Source: Planctomycetota bacterium
GTDB lineage: Bacteria > Planctomycetota > Planctomycetia > Gemmatales > Gemmataceae
Length of the DNA stretch: 64,000 nucleotides
NCBI GenBank assembly: GCA_021781415.1
Contig: JAJXWW010000079.1
Coordinates: 62,001 to 126,000, forward strand
Direction of reading: 5' to 3'
Part shown: positions 9,676 to 19,417 of the stretch, piece after piece
Numbering within the stretch: the stretch's first letter is position 1
Layout: each line of letters opens with the position of its first letter
Notes under the pieces: model-generated
Databases searched by the model: none
The model's input: the letters and a program-made list of their open reading frames with translations, nothing else
What the model was told of the DNA's origin: nothing
Position numbers and translations under genes: made by a program

Positions 9676-11514
9676 TCACAGACTGCGAAGGAAACGCAGC
9701 AGATCGTCTCTCTCTTGCGACGTCAAGCCGGGGCCGACCTTGTGCCGGTACTTCGTGAAGACTTCCTCGAGCGTCGCGGCTCGGTTGTCGTGCAAGAAAC
9801 GGTAGCCTTGACCGACGCCTCGCAATGAGGGGGGATTGAATTTGCGCAGACCGTTCTCATCGGCGAACCCCACGTCGTGCGTTTCGTGCGAAGTGTAGGT
9901 CAACGGCGAGATGTGACAGCGTATACAGCCGCGCTCGTGAAAGATCACTTCTCCCCTCTCGATTGTCTCTCGATCCTCCTTGTCTCCGGTGGCCGGTTCC
10001 AAGGGAGGTGGAGGCGGGAGCGTGTGGAGGTACGAAAGAAGATCGTTGATTTGCTCGCCGGAGATTGTGGGCGCGTGCATGGTGTCTTGCAACGATTTCT
10101 CAATCTGATCCTGAAGATACTTCATACTGCCGTTCCATCCCCACGGATCGGTCAAAGCCGTGCCGAGCAACGTCAAGGTTCGCTTGGGAGTACCGTAAGA
10201 GTTGTCGCCGAGCGTGTCGGCGAGCAAACCGTTCGTGTGTCCGTCGGTGTGGCAGCTGTGGCAGCTGAACCAACCGTCGCGGGACAAGTGCGCGTCGAAG
10301 AACAACAACTCGCCGCGATCGGCGGAAGTGAGATCGGGCTGCGAACCGAGGCGGATCGTCCCGACAACAAGCGCCTGACGCACATCGATCAGCGACAGTG
10401 AATCGTCGAATGTATTGAGGGTCACGAGCGGCTGCCCCGAAGCCCCCCACGCGATTGCCGTCGGCCTGCGTTCGACCGAGACGCGGCGATTGATGTCGCC
10501 TTCGTCGTTCACAAATGCCACTTCGTTGACTCCCGCCAGGGCCACGGCGAAAACCTCCGCATCCAATACCGTGATGCCCGACGGATCACCCGCTCCTCGT
10601 CCGTTCCCCTTCAACGAGATGATTTCAGAAGATTTATCGATATCCTTTATCGGTTTCGTCAAGAGTTCGATCGGCAGCGATCGCACGACGTTCACCATCA
10701 GTTGACCGCGCCAGACCTTCTCTTCCAGGGTTGGCAATTGCTGATCGAGAATCTGATGGGCGATCAACAAGTGCTTCTTGTCGGCGGCGACAGCTAGACC
10801 GCGCAGGTTGTGGCCGTTGATCTCGTGATGGACGAGCAATTTGCCCTCGACTGCGTCGAGCAGTGCCAGTCCGCCACCGAAAGCGTCGCTGACGACGAGC
10901 CGCGAACCGCCCGGCAACACGCACTGATTCCGGGGAGCGAAGGGCAAGCGAAGCGTGTGACGAATCCGAAGCGTCGCCGAATTGTCGGTGGTTGACAGAG
11001 GAGTCAGGTCCACGATCTGCACCCGCCGCGACCACAACGAGGCGACGCTTGCCCACTTTCCATCGCCCGAAACGACGACGCTGGCCGGATTCGACGCCGT
11101 TGCCAATCGGGATCGAACGCGGACAGTCTCGCCCACGATACGCGCTGCGATCAGTTCGTGCCGTTCGTCATCGACGGCGAGAATCGTCTTTCCGTCCGGC
11201 AACAGCGCAAGATCGTTCAGCCGCTTTCCAATCGTCGTTTCGCCGACCACCTTGCGGCGCGGGACGTCGACAATGGAGACAGTCCCACTGCGTTGATTGG
11301 CGACGCACAAAGTCTTTCCATCGCTTAGAAATGCGGCGGCGATGGGCCGGAGCAACCCTTCCGTTCGTTGAGGAGGCCGAGGAGGCGTCTGTCCCGCGAT
11401 CGCCAAATAGCCAATCCAGACAGCCAAGCAGACGGCCATTGTCCCGATCCAAGCAGAGCGTCCGCGCAAGCGGTTTGCAAGAGAGTGGATACGGCACAGA
11501 TTACGAGATAGCAT
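9676..11514 (-). CDS. Di-heme cytochrome c / YVTN beta-propeller protein
   Basis: Exported protein of about 612 residues that probably takes part in periplasmic electron transfer. After an Arg-rich N-terminus and one hydrophobic segment (MAVCLAVWIGYLAIAG) comes a region of YVTN/lactonase-type propeller blades (SGTVSIVDVPRRKVVG and similar), then a cytochrome region with two CxxCH sites: FSCHSCHTDGH and GCIRCHISP. This resembles the di-heme MauG/cytochrome c peroxidase-like proteins of Planctomycetes. The start at 11514 is chosen because it has GAGGG upstream and avoids overlap with metB, which it follows by 28 bp. No substrate can be assigned. Confidence 0.82.
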   Translation of the reverse strand: MLSRNLCRIHSLANRLRGRSAWIGTMAVCLAVWIGYLAIAGQTPPRPPQRTEGLLRPIAAAFLSDGKTLCVANQRSGTVSIVDVPRRKVVGETTIGKRLNDLALLPDGKTILAVDDERHELIAARIVGETVRVRSRLATASNPASVVVSGDGKWASVASLWSRRVQIVDLTPLSTTDNSATLRIRHTLRLPFAPRNQCVLPGGSRLVVSDAFGGGLALLDAVEGKLLVHHEINGHNLRGLAVAADKKHLLIAHQILDQQLPTLEEKVWRGQLMVNVVRSLPIELLTKPIKDIDKSSEIISLKGNGRGAGDPSGITVLDAEVFAVALAGVNEVAFVNDEGDINRRVSVERRPTAIAWGASGQPLVTLNTFDDSLSLIDVRQALVVGTIRLGSQPDLTSADRGELLFFDAHLSRDGWFSCHSCHTDGHTNGLLADTLGDNSYGTPKRTLTLLGTALTDPWGWNGSMKYLQDQIEKSLQDTMHAPTISGEQINDLLSYLHTLPPPPPLEPATGDKEDRETIERGEVIFHERGCIRCHISPLTYTSHETHDVGFADENGLRKFNPPSLRGVGQGYRFLHDNRAATLEEVFTKYRHKVGPGLTSQERDDLLRFLRSL

Positions 11515-11542
11515 GATGGATTCCCTCGACCTTGGCACGGTC

Positions 11543-12715
11543 TCAACGATTTCCACCGGCCGCATGGAGCAGCGCCCGATGTAAGTCCTCTTGCAAATCT
11601 TCCAAATCTTCAATGCCGACGCTCAGGCGGATCAAGCCGTCGTCGATGCCACGGGCGATGCGGAGTTCGGCGGGAATGCTGGCGTGCGTCATCGTAGCCG
11701 GGTGACACACCAACGATTCTACACCACCGAGGCTTTCGGCGAGACTGAATAATTGCGTTTTCGTCAAGAATCGCTTTGCCGCCTCGCCTTCGCCCCGAAG
11801 TCGAATGCTTATCATGCCGCCGAAATCGCGCATCTGTCGCTTGGCAATCTCATGGCCGGGATGCGTCGTCAGGCCAGGATAATACACCCGGTCGATCTGC
11901 GGTTGCTCGCTCAGCCATGTTGCCAACTGGCGCGCGTTGGCACAATGGCGATCCATGCGCACGGCCAACGTCTTGAGGCCACGCAGCGTCAGGTATGCGT
12001 CGAACGGTCCCGGCACGCCACCGGCCGCATTCTGATAGAAGGCGATCTGTTGCAATAGCTCCTTGCGACCGACGACTGCCCCGCCCACCACGTCGGAATG
12101 GCCGCCGAGATATTTCGTGGTACTATGTACCACAAGATCCGCCCCCAAGGCAATCGGCTGTTGGAGATACGGCGAGGCGAAAGTGTTATCGACGGCCAAC
12201 AAGGCTCCGGCTTTGTGCGATGCCTCGGCAATGGCTGCAATATCGAGGATTTGCAAGAGCGGATTTGTCGGCGATTCGATCCAGACGAGCTTGGTCTTCT
12301 CGGTGAAGAGTTGGGCGAATCCGGCAGGAGTGGGATCGTCGGTGTAGCGCGCGAGAAGTCCCCACGGTTTGAAAACCCGTTCGAGCAGTCGATAGGTGCC
12401 GCCGTAGAGGTCGGCGGCAGCGACGACCTCATCGCCGGGTTGAAGCGTGGAGAGAACGGCGGTCGATGCGGCCAGCCCCGAGGCGAAAGCCAACCCGCGC
12501 TCGCCACCTTCGAGCGAGGCCAGACACGTCTCCAGAGCGGTGCGCGTCGGATTGCCGCTGCGCGAGTATTCGTAACCTTTGTGCTGTCCGGGTGCGGCTT
12601 GCGTATAGGTGCTAGTGGCGTAGATGGGCACGATGGTCGCGCCGGTGGCAGGATCGGCGTCCTGTCCGGCGTGGATGGCGCGCGTGGCGAAAGCGGGCAT
12701 ACGGGATCCGGTCAT
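11543..12715 (-). CDS. metB: Cystathionine gamma-synthase/lyase family enzyme
   Basis: PLP enzyme of the Cys/Met metabolism family, 390 residues, cytoplasmic, for transsulfuration between cysteine and homocysteine. It has YEYSRSGNPTR near residue 50, the phosphate-cup residues, DNTFASPYLQQP, and the PLP lysine Lys201 in HSTTKYLGGHSD. The C-terminal SLGGVESLVCHPATMTH is typical. Sequence alone does not separate gamma-synthase (MetB) from gamma-lyase. Start supported by AGGAGG ten bases upstream. The downstream cytochrome gene starts 28 bp after its stop. Confidence 0.87.
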   Translation of the reverse strand: MTGSRMPAFATRAIHAGQDADPATGATIVPIYATSTYTQAAPGQHKGYEYSRSGNPTRTALETCLASLEGGERGLAFASGLAASTAVLSTLQPGDEVVAAADLYGGTYRLLERVFKPWGLLARYTDDPTPAGFAQLFTEKTKLVWIESPTNPLLQILDIAAIAEASHKAGALLAVDNTFASPYLQQPIALGADLVVHSTTKYLGGHSDVVGGAVVGRKELLQQIAFYQNAAGGVPGPFDAYLTLRGLKTLAVRMDRHCANARQLATWLSEQPQIDRVYYPGLTTHPGHEIAKRQMRDFGGMISIRLRGEGEAAKRFLTKTQLFSLAESLGGVESLVCHPATMTHASIPAELRIARGIDDGLIRLSVGIEDLEDLQEDLHRALLHAAGGNR

Positions 12716-12803
12716 GATGTCAAAGCCTCCTTACTAAATGCGAAGGGTAGCCGTCTCGATTCGTCGCGAACAAGATTGCGATGAAACGGAGCCGTGATAC
12801 ATT

Positions 12804-13784
12804 TCATTGTCCCTCCAACTCCGACGTATCGAGCCGTCCCTCGGCCTGCAACTGTTTGAACTGCGTCAGGGTGCGGCGGATGCCCTCCACGAGCGGCGTC
12901 TTCGGCGGCAATCCCACATCGCGCTGGAGCGCGGAATCGTCGAGATCGTAGGCGATGGCGATTTGCCGTTCGCCGTGGGTGATGAGTTTCGCCGCGGCGG
13001 GATCGACTTCACACAGCGCACGGTGGAACGCCGGCAGATCGACGACATCGCCGCGCAGGTTGTACGACTTCGCTCCGTTGTACGGCGCTTCCAGACAACG
13101 AATAAAAACGTTCGCGACGTCTTCGACGTACTGCAAATCCTGCCAGCCGCCATAGGTAATGTGATACGGCCGGCCCAGCGCCAACGATTTGATTGCCTTG
13201 GTCGGTTCGCTGGTCATGCCGAAATCGCGGCCAACGCCGTAAACCGTCCACGGACGCAGACCGATGCTCGAAAGAGCGTGATCCTGAAAATAGATGCGGG
13301 CGTTGCCTTCGTTGCAGCATTTGAAATAGCCATACTGCGTCGTCGGCTTCAGCGGCACATCGTCGTTCAATCGCCCGGCGGGATAGGCTTCCGGCGGCCC
13401 GAACACGGCGGCGGAACTGGCATACACGAGCCGTTGGACTTGCCCCTGAGCTTCGCGCATCGCCTCGAAAACACACAGCGTGCCGACGACGTTCACTTGA
13501 GCGCCGAGGATTGGATTGGCCCGACAGACCGGCACCTGAAGGCCGGCAAGATGAACGACATGGGTGATCTCATATTGTTTCATCGCCGACTTCAAGCCGG
13601 CCAAGTCGGTCACATCTCCCTGGATAAAGGGCACGTTCCGAAGTTGCTCCGCGCTCAGAATCTGTTTCATCCGGCGCGTGTCTTCCTTCAAATCGTAAAT
13701 GAACGCCCGATCGCCGCGTTCCAGCAAGAAACGCACAATCCAACTGCCGATACATCCGTAACCGCCGGTCAAAAGAACACGCAT
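12804..13784 (-). CDS. NAD-dependent epimerase/dehydratase
   Basis: Extended short-chain dehydrogenase of 326 residues acting on nucleotide sugars, similar to UDP-glucose 4-epimerases and GDP-sugar epimerases. The NAD-binding GGYGCIG lies at the N-terminus. VVHLAGLQVP, SSAAVFG and the catalytic Tyr-Lys pair in TTQYGYFKCCNE follow in order, then RPWTVYGVGRD. The start at 13784 is preferred because GAGGAG is eight bases upstream and the Rossmann fold begins at once; the longer ORF adds 16 non-conserved residues. The exact sugar is not predictable. Confidence 0.85.
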   Translation of the reverse strand: MRVLLTGGYGCIGSWIVRFLLERGDRAFIYDLKEDTRRMKQILSAEQLRNVPFIQGDVTDLAGLKSAMKQYEITHVVHLAGLQVPVCRANPILGAQVNVVGTLCVFEAMREAQGQVQRLVYASSAAVFGPPEAYPAGRLNDDVPLKPTTQYGYFKCCNEGNARIYFQDHALSSIGLRPWTVYGVGRDFGMTSEPTKAIKSLALGRPYHITYGGWQDLQYVEDVANVFIRCLEAPYNGAKSYNLRGDVVDLPAFHRALCEVDPAAAKLITHGERQIAIAYDLDDSALQRDVGLPPKTPLVEGIRRTLTQFKQLQAEGRLDTSELEGQ

Positions 13785-13873
13785 GGGAAAGCTCCTCTTC
13801 CATTCCGGACATTTGACGTACACGACGCCCACGGGTACAGTGATAGGCGATTTTCCTTTGGAGGGCCAGCATC

Positions 13874-14701
13874 ATGCAAGACGGCATCTGCTCGGAACCG
13901 GCGTTTCCCACGCACATCGACCCGCCTTTTCGATTGGAGTATCGCCTTGGGATCGATGACTTCATCGCCTACTGGATCTACCTTGCCTGCAAAATTCCGA
14001 AACGTCTGCCGCTACGCATCGAAGATCGGCTTGCTATGATCCGGCTGGTCTTCGATGGGTGCGTGTTCTGCGGCGCGTTGACGATCTTCACTTTCTTTTT
14101 CGTGAAACGAATTGGTAGAACTATTGAACCGGATACCAATTTCGATCTGCCGACGATGATCTTTTGGTTTAATATTTGGCTTGTTTTCTTTTGCCGGCCT
14201 CCTAGCATTCTGGCGTGGCCGAAATCGTTCCTGAAAGGTCCGCTGGCGCGACCGACTCGTTGGTTGTGTTCGTTCGCCCTTCGCAATTTGGCGAAGGCGA
14301 AAGTGCGCGGCGGTGCCCTTGATACCATATCCTCCTATCGAGTCGTCGTGACTCCCGAAGGAATTATCCAAACGGCGGAGAGGCTGACGACGCGAGAAGA
14401 GCTAAAGGCGGTACTTTACAGCCGAGAGGAAAAGCTTTCTTGGGCAGCTGTGGAAATCATCGGGGAAGATGAAGAACGAATCTTTCTTATCACCGATAAT
14501 TCCATCCCCGTAATCGTTCCGCGCTCTACATTTCCTCACGAAAAAACGGCCGAATCGTTTCTTCAAATGGCACGGCGCTATCGAGAGGCAAGAGGCGTCT
14601 TCCTTTCCACTTCTGCTGATGCCGTTGGAGACCTCACTGCTCCTTCCCACGCAATGTCGCCGGCCATTCAAACCGGACCAAACGGGCAACGGCCGTTTTG
14701 A
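13874..14701 (+). CDS. YcxB-like membrane protein
   Basis: Predicted inner-membrane protein of 275 residues with unknown function. The N-terminal part contains LEYRLGIDDFIAYWIYL, typical of YcxB-type proteins, then two hydrophobic segments (about 62-80 and 95-112). The C-terminal domain (about 150-245) has the YcxB pattern: a strand with TPEGIIQTAERL, a Trp in LSWAAVEIIGEDEE, and IPVIVPRSTF. A low-complexity tail follows. It stands alone between an opposing epimerase gene and asd. Confidence 0.65.
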   Translation: MQDGICSEPAFPTHIDPPFRLEYRLGIDDFIAYWIYLACKIPKRLPLRIEDRLAMIRLVFDGCVFCGALTIFTFFFVKRIGRTIEPDTNFDLPTMIFWFNIWLVFFCRPPSILAWPKSFLKGPLARPTRWLCSFALRNLAKAKVRGGALDTISSYRVVVTPEGIIQTAERLTTREELKAVLYSREEKLSWAAVEIIGEDEERIFLITDNSIPVIVPRSTFPHEKTAESFLQMARRYREARGVFLSTSADAVGDLTAPSHAMSPAIQTGPNGQRPF

Positions 14702-14807
14702 ACCTTTCGCAATCGGGAACGCCGTAGTCAAGGATCGATTCCTCGCGTATGCTTATCTTGTTGTTTTTTGACTGCGGAATACGAACTACGAACTACGGAA
14801 AAGGGCT

Positions 14808-15833
14808 ATGTCTCCAAGCGTTGCGGTAGTTGGTGCGACAGGTGCGGTCGGCGAGATCATGCGGCGGGTGCTCGACGAGCGGAAATTCCCCTTCCGCACT
14901 ATCAAATTCCTCGCCTCCGAGCGCAGCGCGGGTAAATCGGTCACTTTCCAGGGTAAAACGTACACCGTCGAGGCCATTCGCCCCGAAGCGTTTGCCGGCG
15001 TGGATATTGTGCTGTCGAGCACGCCAGCCGGGGTCAGCCGTGAGGCGAGTCCGATGGCGGCGAAAGCCGGGGCTATCGTTATCGACAATTCCAGTGCGTG
15101 GCGCATGGACCCGGACGTACCGCTCGTCGTGCCGGAGGTGAACGCCGAGGCGCTGCGGCACATTCCCAAGGGGATCGTGGCCAATCCCAACTGCTCGACG
15201 ATTCAGATGGTCGTCGCTCTGAAGCCGCTGCACGATCTGGCCAAGATCAAGCGCGTGGTTGTCGCCACGTATCAGGCGTCGTCGGGCAAGGGGGCGACGG
15301 GCATGATGGAACTGGATGCCCAAGTCGCCGCGGTCGGCCGCAATGAGCCGGTGCCGCCGGTGAAGGCTCACGCCGCCCAGTTGGCCGGAAACGTCTTGCC
15401 GCACGATTGGAAGGCAGGCGACGAAGGCTATACCGAGGAAGAATGGAAGATGGTGCGCGAGACGCACAAAATCATGGGCGACGACAGCATTCAAGTGTCG
15501 CCGACCACGGTGCGCGTGCCGGTGCGCATCGGGCATTCGGAGGCGATCAATCTGGAGTTTTGCCGGCCCATCACTCCTGAACAGGCCCGCGAAGCATTGC
15601 GCCGCGCGCCTGGTATCGTCGTTCTCGACGACGCGAGCAAGGGAGAGGTGCCGTTGCCTTTGCACCTGACGGGACGCGATGAAGTATTCGTTGGCCGCAT
15701 TCGCCGCGATCCGACCGTGCCGCACGGCCTCAATCTGTGGGTCGTCGCCGATAACCTCCGCAAGGGTGCGGCCACCAACGCGATTCAGATCGCCGAAGTC
15801 CTGGTCCAACGCGGCTGGCTGCCGCGCAAGTAG
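14808..15833 (+). CDS. asd: Aspartate-semialdehyde dehydrogenase
   Basis: NADPH-dependent reduction of aspartyl phosphate to aspartate semialdehyde, the branch point to Lys/DAP, Met, Thr and Ile. The 341-residue protein has the Rossmann GATGAVGEIMRRVL at the N-terminus, the SSTPAGVSRE loop, the catalytic Cys129 in NPNCSTIQMV, and the conserved VRVPVRIGHSEAINLEF with the active-site His. Length and motifs match the bacterial USG-1-like Asd group. It is monocistronic here, but nearby metB and cimA belong to related amino-acid routes. Confidence 0.96.
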   Translation: MSPSVAVVGATGAVGEIMRRVLDERKFPFRTIKFLASERSAGKSVTFQGKTYTVEAIRPEAFAGVDIVLSSTPAGVSREASPMAAKAGAIVIDNSSAWRMDPDVPLVVPEVNAEALRHIPKGIVANPNCSTIQMVVALKPLHDLAKIKRVVVATYQASSGKGATGMMELDAQVAAVGRNEPVPPVKAHAAQLAGNVLPHDWKAGDEGYTEEEWKMVRETHKIMGDDSIQVSPTTVRVPVRIGHSEAINLEFCRPITPEQAREALRRAPGIVVLDDASKGEVPLPLHLTGRDEVFVGRIRRDPTVPHGLNLWVVADNLRKGAATNAIQIAEVLVQRGWLPRK

Positions 15834-15918
15834 CATTGCCAAGCGGGAGCGTGGGAACGAGGAGCTAGGGTGGGTCGAGCGGAGCGAGACCCACCGCGCG
15901 AGTTCCGGAATTCGTTCG

Positions 15919-17238
15919 TTATTGGCGGCATTCCGAGCATGGTGCGGCGTCGGTGTAGCCGCATTCGGCGGGTAGGATGCCTTGAGCCTGTTTGAGTTTG
16001 ACGGCGGCGATTTTCCACCCAAGGAACTCCTTAATCACTTCGCCGCGCGCCTTGTACCAGTCCATGTGGGCCTGAGTTAACTCGGAAATGCCGCGAAGAC
16101 CTTCGGCGCGTTGCTTTTCCAGATCGCGGATGCGCTCGTGCCGGCGCTCGGACGCCTCGCGCGCCAGCACCACGGCCTCGCGTCGGGCATTGACTTCGTA
16201 GGCCGCCTCGCGGATTTCCGCCTCCGTCTCCCGTTCGCGCTCGCGCAGGAATGTTCGCAGTTGATCGCGGATGCGCTCCACTTCTTCCTCTTGCCCCGGT
16301 CGAACGTGCGACAGTCTGCCCAACAGAGGCAGCAGCTTGCAGTTTGGCCCGGGACGCGACAGAGCAAGCAACGGGCTAATCGTTTGTAAGAAGGCGCGCG
16401 AGGCACCGAGCGTGTCGCGGTCGAGGTCGGCGATGAGGGCGCGGAGCAGTAACAACTGCGGACGTTGGCTCATTCCGAGCCGAACGGCGCTCTCAACATC
16501 GCCGACAGAATCCGAAACGAGTCCAACGCCGGGGTCCGCTTGGATGCGCCAATCGTCCTCAGCGCCGAAGCCGAGCGCCAGGCGCAGTTTGCCGTTGAGT
16601 TGTTCGAGGGTCAACTGATTCTGCGCCTGCTGCAATTGCAGTTCAACGAGTTGACGCTGATACTCTTCCAGAGGCGACGGCAGGGGAATGCCGAGTTTTT
16701 TCATCTGTTCGGCGCGCCGCAGCGTCTCTCTGGCTCGCTCGGTTGCCAGGGCCATCAAGTCGGCTTTGGCCTCGGCGGCGGCGAGCTGATAGTAGGCTTC
16801 CAAGGCCGCCCCCGCCGCCCGATCGCGGATCTCCAGAGCGCTGTACCGAAGCATCGAAGCCTGAAACGCGCGTTGCTTTTCCGATTTGTCCTTTCTGGTA
16901 TGTCTGGATTGATCGCGCCGCGCGCCCAGTCGCTTCCGCTGATCGTCGAGCGCGTCGGCCAACGGAGCATGTTTGGCGGCGAGACATTGACATTCGCCGG
17001 GAGAAAGTGCGCGATAGACAGCCTTTGTGCTGGATTCGAGCGGCGGATGGGGCGGTTGCAACGTGGCGGCCAACTGCTGTACGGTTGGCTCCTGGGGGCT
17101 TCGCTCCACCTGGACCGGTGGATTCTCGCCGTGGTGCGCGGCATGAGACGCGGAGCGCCGGCCGCAATGGCCCAGCGAACAGCCGGACATTGCGGACAAG
17201 AGCGTTCCAGTTGCGAGCAGAAATAAGGCCCGCCTCAT
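15919..17238 (-). CDS. TolC-like outer-membrane efflux lipoprotein
   Basis: Predicted lipoprotein of about 439 residues in the outer membrane efflux protein (TolC/NodT) superfamily. The signal peptide ends in a lipobox (LSAMSGC). The rest is mostly long alpha-helical heptads rich in Glu/Arg/Gln (for example LRYSALEIRDRAAGAALEAYYQL and RERETEAEIREAAYEVNARREAV), as expected for tunnel helices. The C-terminus has clustered Cys (AECGYTDAAPCSECRQ), which is unusual. No periplasmic adaptor or pump gene is adjacent. The ATG at 17238 is chosen for GAGG spacing. It follows the glycosyltransferase by 25 bp, probably as one transcript. Confidence 0.72.
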   Translation of the reverse strand: MRRALFLLATGTLLSAMSGCSLGHCGRRSASHAAHHGENPPVQVERSPQEPTVQQLAATLQPPHPPLESSTKAVYRALSPGECQCLAAKHAPLADALDDQRKRLGARRDQSRHTRKDKSEKQRAFQASMLRYSALEIRDRAAGAALEAYYQLAAAEAKADLMALATERARETLRRAEQMKKLGIPLPSPLEEYQRQLVELQLQQAQNQLTLEQLNGKLRLALGFGAEDDWRIQADPGVGLVSDSVGDVESAVRLGMSQRPQLLLLRALIADLDRDTLGASRAFLQTISPLLALSRPGPNCKLLPLLGRLSHVRPGQEEEVERIRDQLRTFLRERERETEAEIREAAYEVNARREAVVLAREASERRHERIRDLEKQRAEGLRGISELTQAHMDWYKARGEVIKEFLGWKIAAVKLKQAQGILPAECGYTDAAPCSECRQ

Positions 17239-17263
17239 GTGCATCGCCTCGGTTCGCGTCCCA

Positions 17264-18766
17264 TTAGATCGCCTTGCGGAGCAGGGCGGACTCGCCAACG
17301 TCGAGACCCCGATGTTTCCGCCTAAATCGCGCCGCGCCTTCGTTCAGCGCCGCGGCCAACTTCGGCCACACGCTCTCGGCATCGACCAACTCGCGCATGC
17401 GCCCGCGCGCGTGGGCGGCCATTTTTTGATAGCCCGCGCTGTGCTGCCGCGCCGTCTCATAGCTCGCACGCAGCCGATCGTGCAGCGACTGCCAGACGAG
17501 TCGATGCCAGGTGGTGCGATAACCCCCGTCGATCTCTTGCGGCCAGCGCGCCGGCTCCGGATGCGAGGCCAGGGTAAAGCTGCAATCGTCGTCGAGGGAA
17601 TCGGCCATCCCGGTGTGCGGCGGCGCGATCGCCGGACGCCCCGCCGCCAGAAAGTTTTGCAAAGGCAAACAGGAACCTTCGGCCCGCGAGGTGTTCAAAT
17701 AGTAGGTGCTGGCCCGCGTCAACTCGAGCAATTGGGCCTCGGACAAATACGCGGTCACGAAGACGAGTTTGCAGCGATGGCTCAGGCCGCAGGCGCGATA
17801 GAAGGCGAACATCTCGGCCAATGCCGCCGCCTCCCACTCCGCCGACACCACCAGCTTGACCACCAGCGTCGCGTCCTCGCGGTCGCGCAGAGCAAGGAGA
17901 TAGCCCGACAGCAAATCGTGCCAGTTCTTTCGAGCGTCGAATGGATTCAGAATGGTCGTGTAGACCACTCCGCTAAGCGTCAAGCTCGATAAGGGAGGAT
18001 ACAACTCGCGCACGTCGCGCTCGCGCAATGTTTGGCGAGCGGACCACAGTCCGGCGCGCACCGCGCGGGCCGTGCGATGGATCGCTTTGCCCACCGGATT
18101 CGGCATGAGTCCGACGCATTTTTTGTAGAGTTGGCGCAGACCGGCGCGCGTCCTTAGATGCCCGGTCTCAGTGCTGACCCAAGGGCGCGGGGCGCGAGGC
18201 ATCGCCGTTGGCTGTGGAAAGACGTAACACGGACAATCGAGTACCACACGCTGTCCGGCTCGCCAATCCGCCACGCGGAAATAGTCGGCCTCTATCGGCA
18301 CCGGCACAACGTGAACCGGAGTTTTCACCCCAGCGCGCAGAAAGGCGGAGCGCGAAAACTGCGTGTGGGTGACGATCAGATCGACCTCATTGGCTCGCTT
18401 GGCCCAATTGTGGCGCGGATCGTCTTCTAAATCGAAACTCGGGATGTCCGGAAATTCCCAGGCCGGTACCGCCACATTGGGGATGCCGGCGACGAGGTCC
18501 ATCAGATGCAACGGCAGGAAACTGAGATGGATCGGCTGTCTCCGTTGGCTACTCGCTTCGGCGGCGGCGCGTTCGAGCGCGACGGACGGACCCGATACGT
18601 CGCGGTGGTTGCCCCAGCGTTCCAACAGCGGAGCGAAGGCCCGATAGACGTAGCGATAGGAATAGGCGTCGCGCCCCAGCCGGCGTTTCATGTCGCCGTC
18701 GCTGTACATGGAAGTAACGAGCAACAGCGGATCGTCGTCCAGCTTGAGCGTCTGCTCGTCTCGCAT
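17264..18766 (-). CDS. Glycosyltransferase (GT4-like)
   Basis: Glycosyltransferase with a GT-B fold, about 500 residues, cytoplasmic or membrane-associated, probably for surface polysaccharide. The middle has a donor-domain start (YTTILNPFDARKNWHDLL) typical of GT4 enzymes. The C-terminal part has the donor-binding acidic motif (NTSRAEGSCLPLQNFLAAGRP). The central region (about 215-280) is basic and variable. The start is uncertain: 18766 has GGGGA five bases upstream, 18778 and a GTG at 18850 are alternatives. The acceptor is unknown. It is followed at once by the TolC-like gene. Confidence 0.8.
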   Translation of the reverse strand: MRDEQTLKLDDDPLLLVTSMYSDGDMKRRLGRDAYSYRYVYRAFAPLLERWGNHRDVSGPSVALERAAAEASSQRRQPIHLSFLPLHLMDLVAGIPNVAVPAWEFPDIPSFDLEDDPRHNWAKRANEVDLIVTHTQFSRSAFLRAGVKTPVHVVPVPIEADYFRVADWRAGQRVVLDCPCYVFPQPTAMPRAPRPWVSTETGHLRTRAGLRQLYKKCVGLMPNPVGKAIHRTARAVRAGLWSARQTLRERDVRELYPPLSSLTLSGVVYTTILNPFDARKNWHDLLSGYLLALRDREDATLVVKLVVSAEWEAAALAEMFAFYRACGLSHRCKLVFVTAYLSEAQLLELTRASTYYLNTSRAEGSCLPLQNFLAAGRPAIAPPHTGMADSLDDDCSFTLASHPEPARWPQEIDGGYRTTWHRLVWQSLHDRLRASYETARQHSAGYQKMAAHARGRMRELVDAESVWPKLAAALNEGAARFRRKHRGLDVGESALLRKAI

Positions 18767-18915
18767 CGACTTCCCCATTTGCCCACTTCGCCCACGCGCC
18801 CCGAAGTCCACGACCCGATGGCGGCGATTACCGTGTTTGTTATCGTTCACTCCATGCGAGAAGTTGAGAGAAATGCCGAGAATGACGATTGTGCCGAGGC
18901 TGCCGACTTGAAGGC

Positions 18916-18942
18916 GAACCGGCGGCGTGAGCCGCCGGGTTC
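18916..18942. repeat. GAACCGGCGGC dispersed palindrome
   Basis: Hairpin GAACCGGCGGC-gtga-GCCGCCGGGTTC upstream of the lipid-kinase gene. It shares its arm architecture (ACCGGC, short loop, GCCGG) with the 42-bp tandem unit at 41.7 kb and the palindrome in the rho leader at 44.5 kb, so it belongs to the same dispersed family. Confidence 0.65.
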
Positions 18943-19021
18943 ATTTCCCCGCCCAACGACGTGCGCTTCCGGCTCGCCGCTCAACTTGGCGCAATACCGC
19001 GCCGCTGCTACCGTGGCGGAC

Positions 19022-19417
19022 ATGAAGGCACAACCCCCTAGCTCTCCGCACCGCGCCGTTTCCCGTCTCGCTTCCTTTCGCCATGCCTTTTCCGGCTGGT
19101 GGTATGTCCTCTGCTCGCAGCGCAATGCCTGGATTCACGCCCTCGCCTCGGTAGCCGTCTTCGCCCTCGCCCTATGGCTACCATTGGGACGCATCGAGTG
19201 GGCGATTCTCATTCTGACCGTGGCCCTCGTCTGGGTAGCGGAGTTCGTCAATACCGCCGTCGAGGCCGTGGTCGATCTGTCGTCGCCCAACATTCATCCG
19301 CTGGCCAAGATCGCCAAAGATGTCGCGGCGGCGTCCGTGCTGATCGCGGCGCTGTCCGCCGTCGTCGTTGGAGTGCTTCTTTTAGGACCGCTTTTGTGGT
19401 CGAAATGGTCGGGCTAA
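19022..19417 (+). CDS. Diacylglycerol/undecaprenol kinase family protein
   Basis: Small integral-membrane lipid kinase of 131 residues that phosphorylates diacylglycerol or undecaprenol. The family signature is complete: EFVNTAVEAVVDL followed by HPLAKIAKDVAAASVLIAA. Hydrophobic segments lie at about 38-56, 59-76 and 99-122. The ATG at 19022 is chosen because the family begins near RLASFRHAFSGW; upstream codons belong to a frame that only shadows the opposing glycosyltransferase. Activity on diacylglycerol versus undecaprenol cannot be told from sequence. Confidence 0.9.
   Translation: MKAQPPSSPHRAVSRLASFRHAFSGWWYVLCSQRNAWIHALASVAVFALALWLPLGRIEWAILILTVALVWVAEFVNTAVEAVVDLSSPNIHPLAKIAKDVAAASVLIAALSAVVVGVLLLGPLLWSKWSG

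Noticed and set aside
12807-14039. Antisense ORF of 410 aa opposite the epimerase
   Set aside because: Lies opposite a gene with complete SDR motifs; no ribosome site.
14793-16022. Antisense ORF of 409 aa opposite asd
   Set aside because: asd is fully supported; the antisense product is His/Arg-rich nonsense.
18506-19021. Upstream extension of the DgkA-type ORF
   Set aside because: The extra 172 codons are the reverse shadow of the glycosyltransferase gene; the family starts at 19022.
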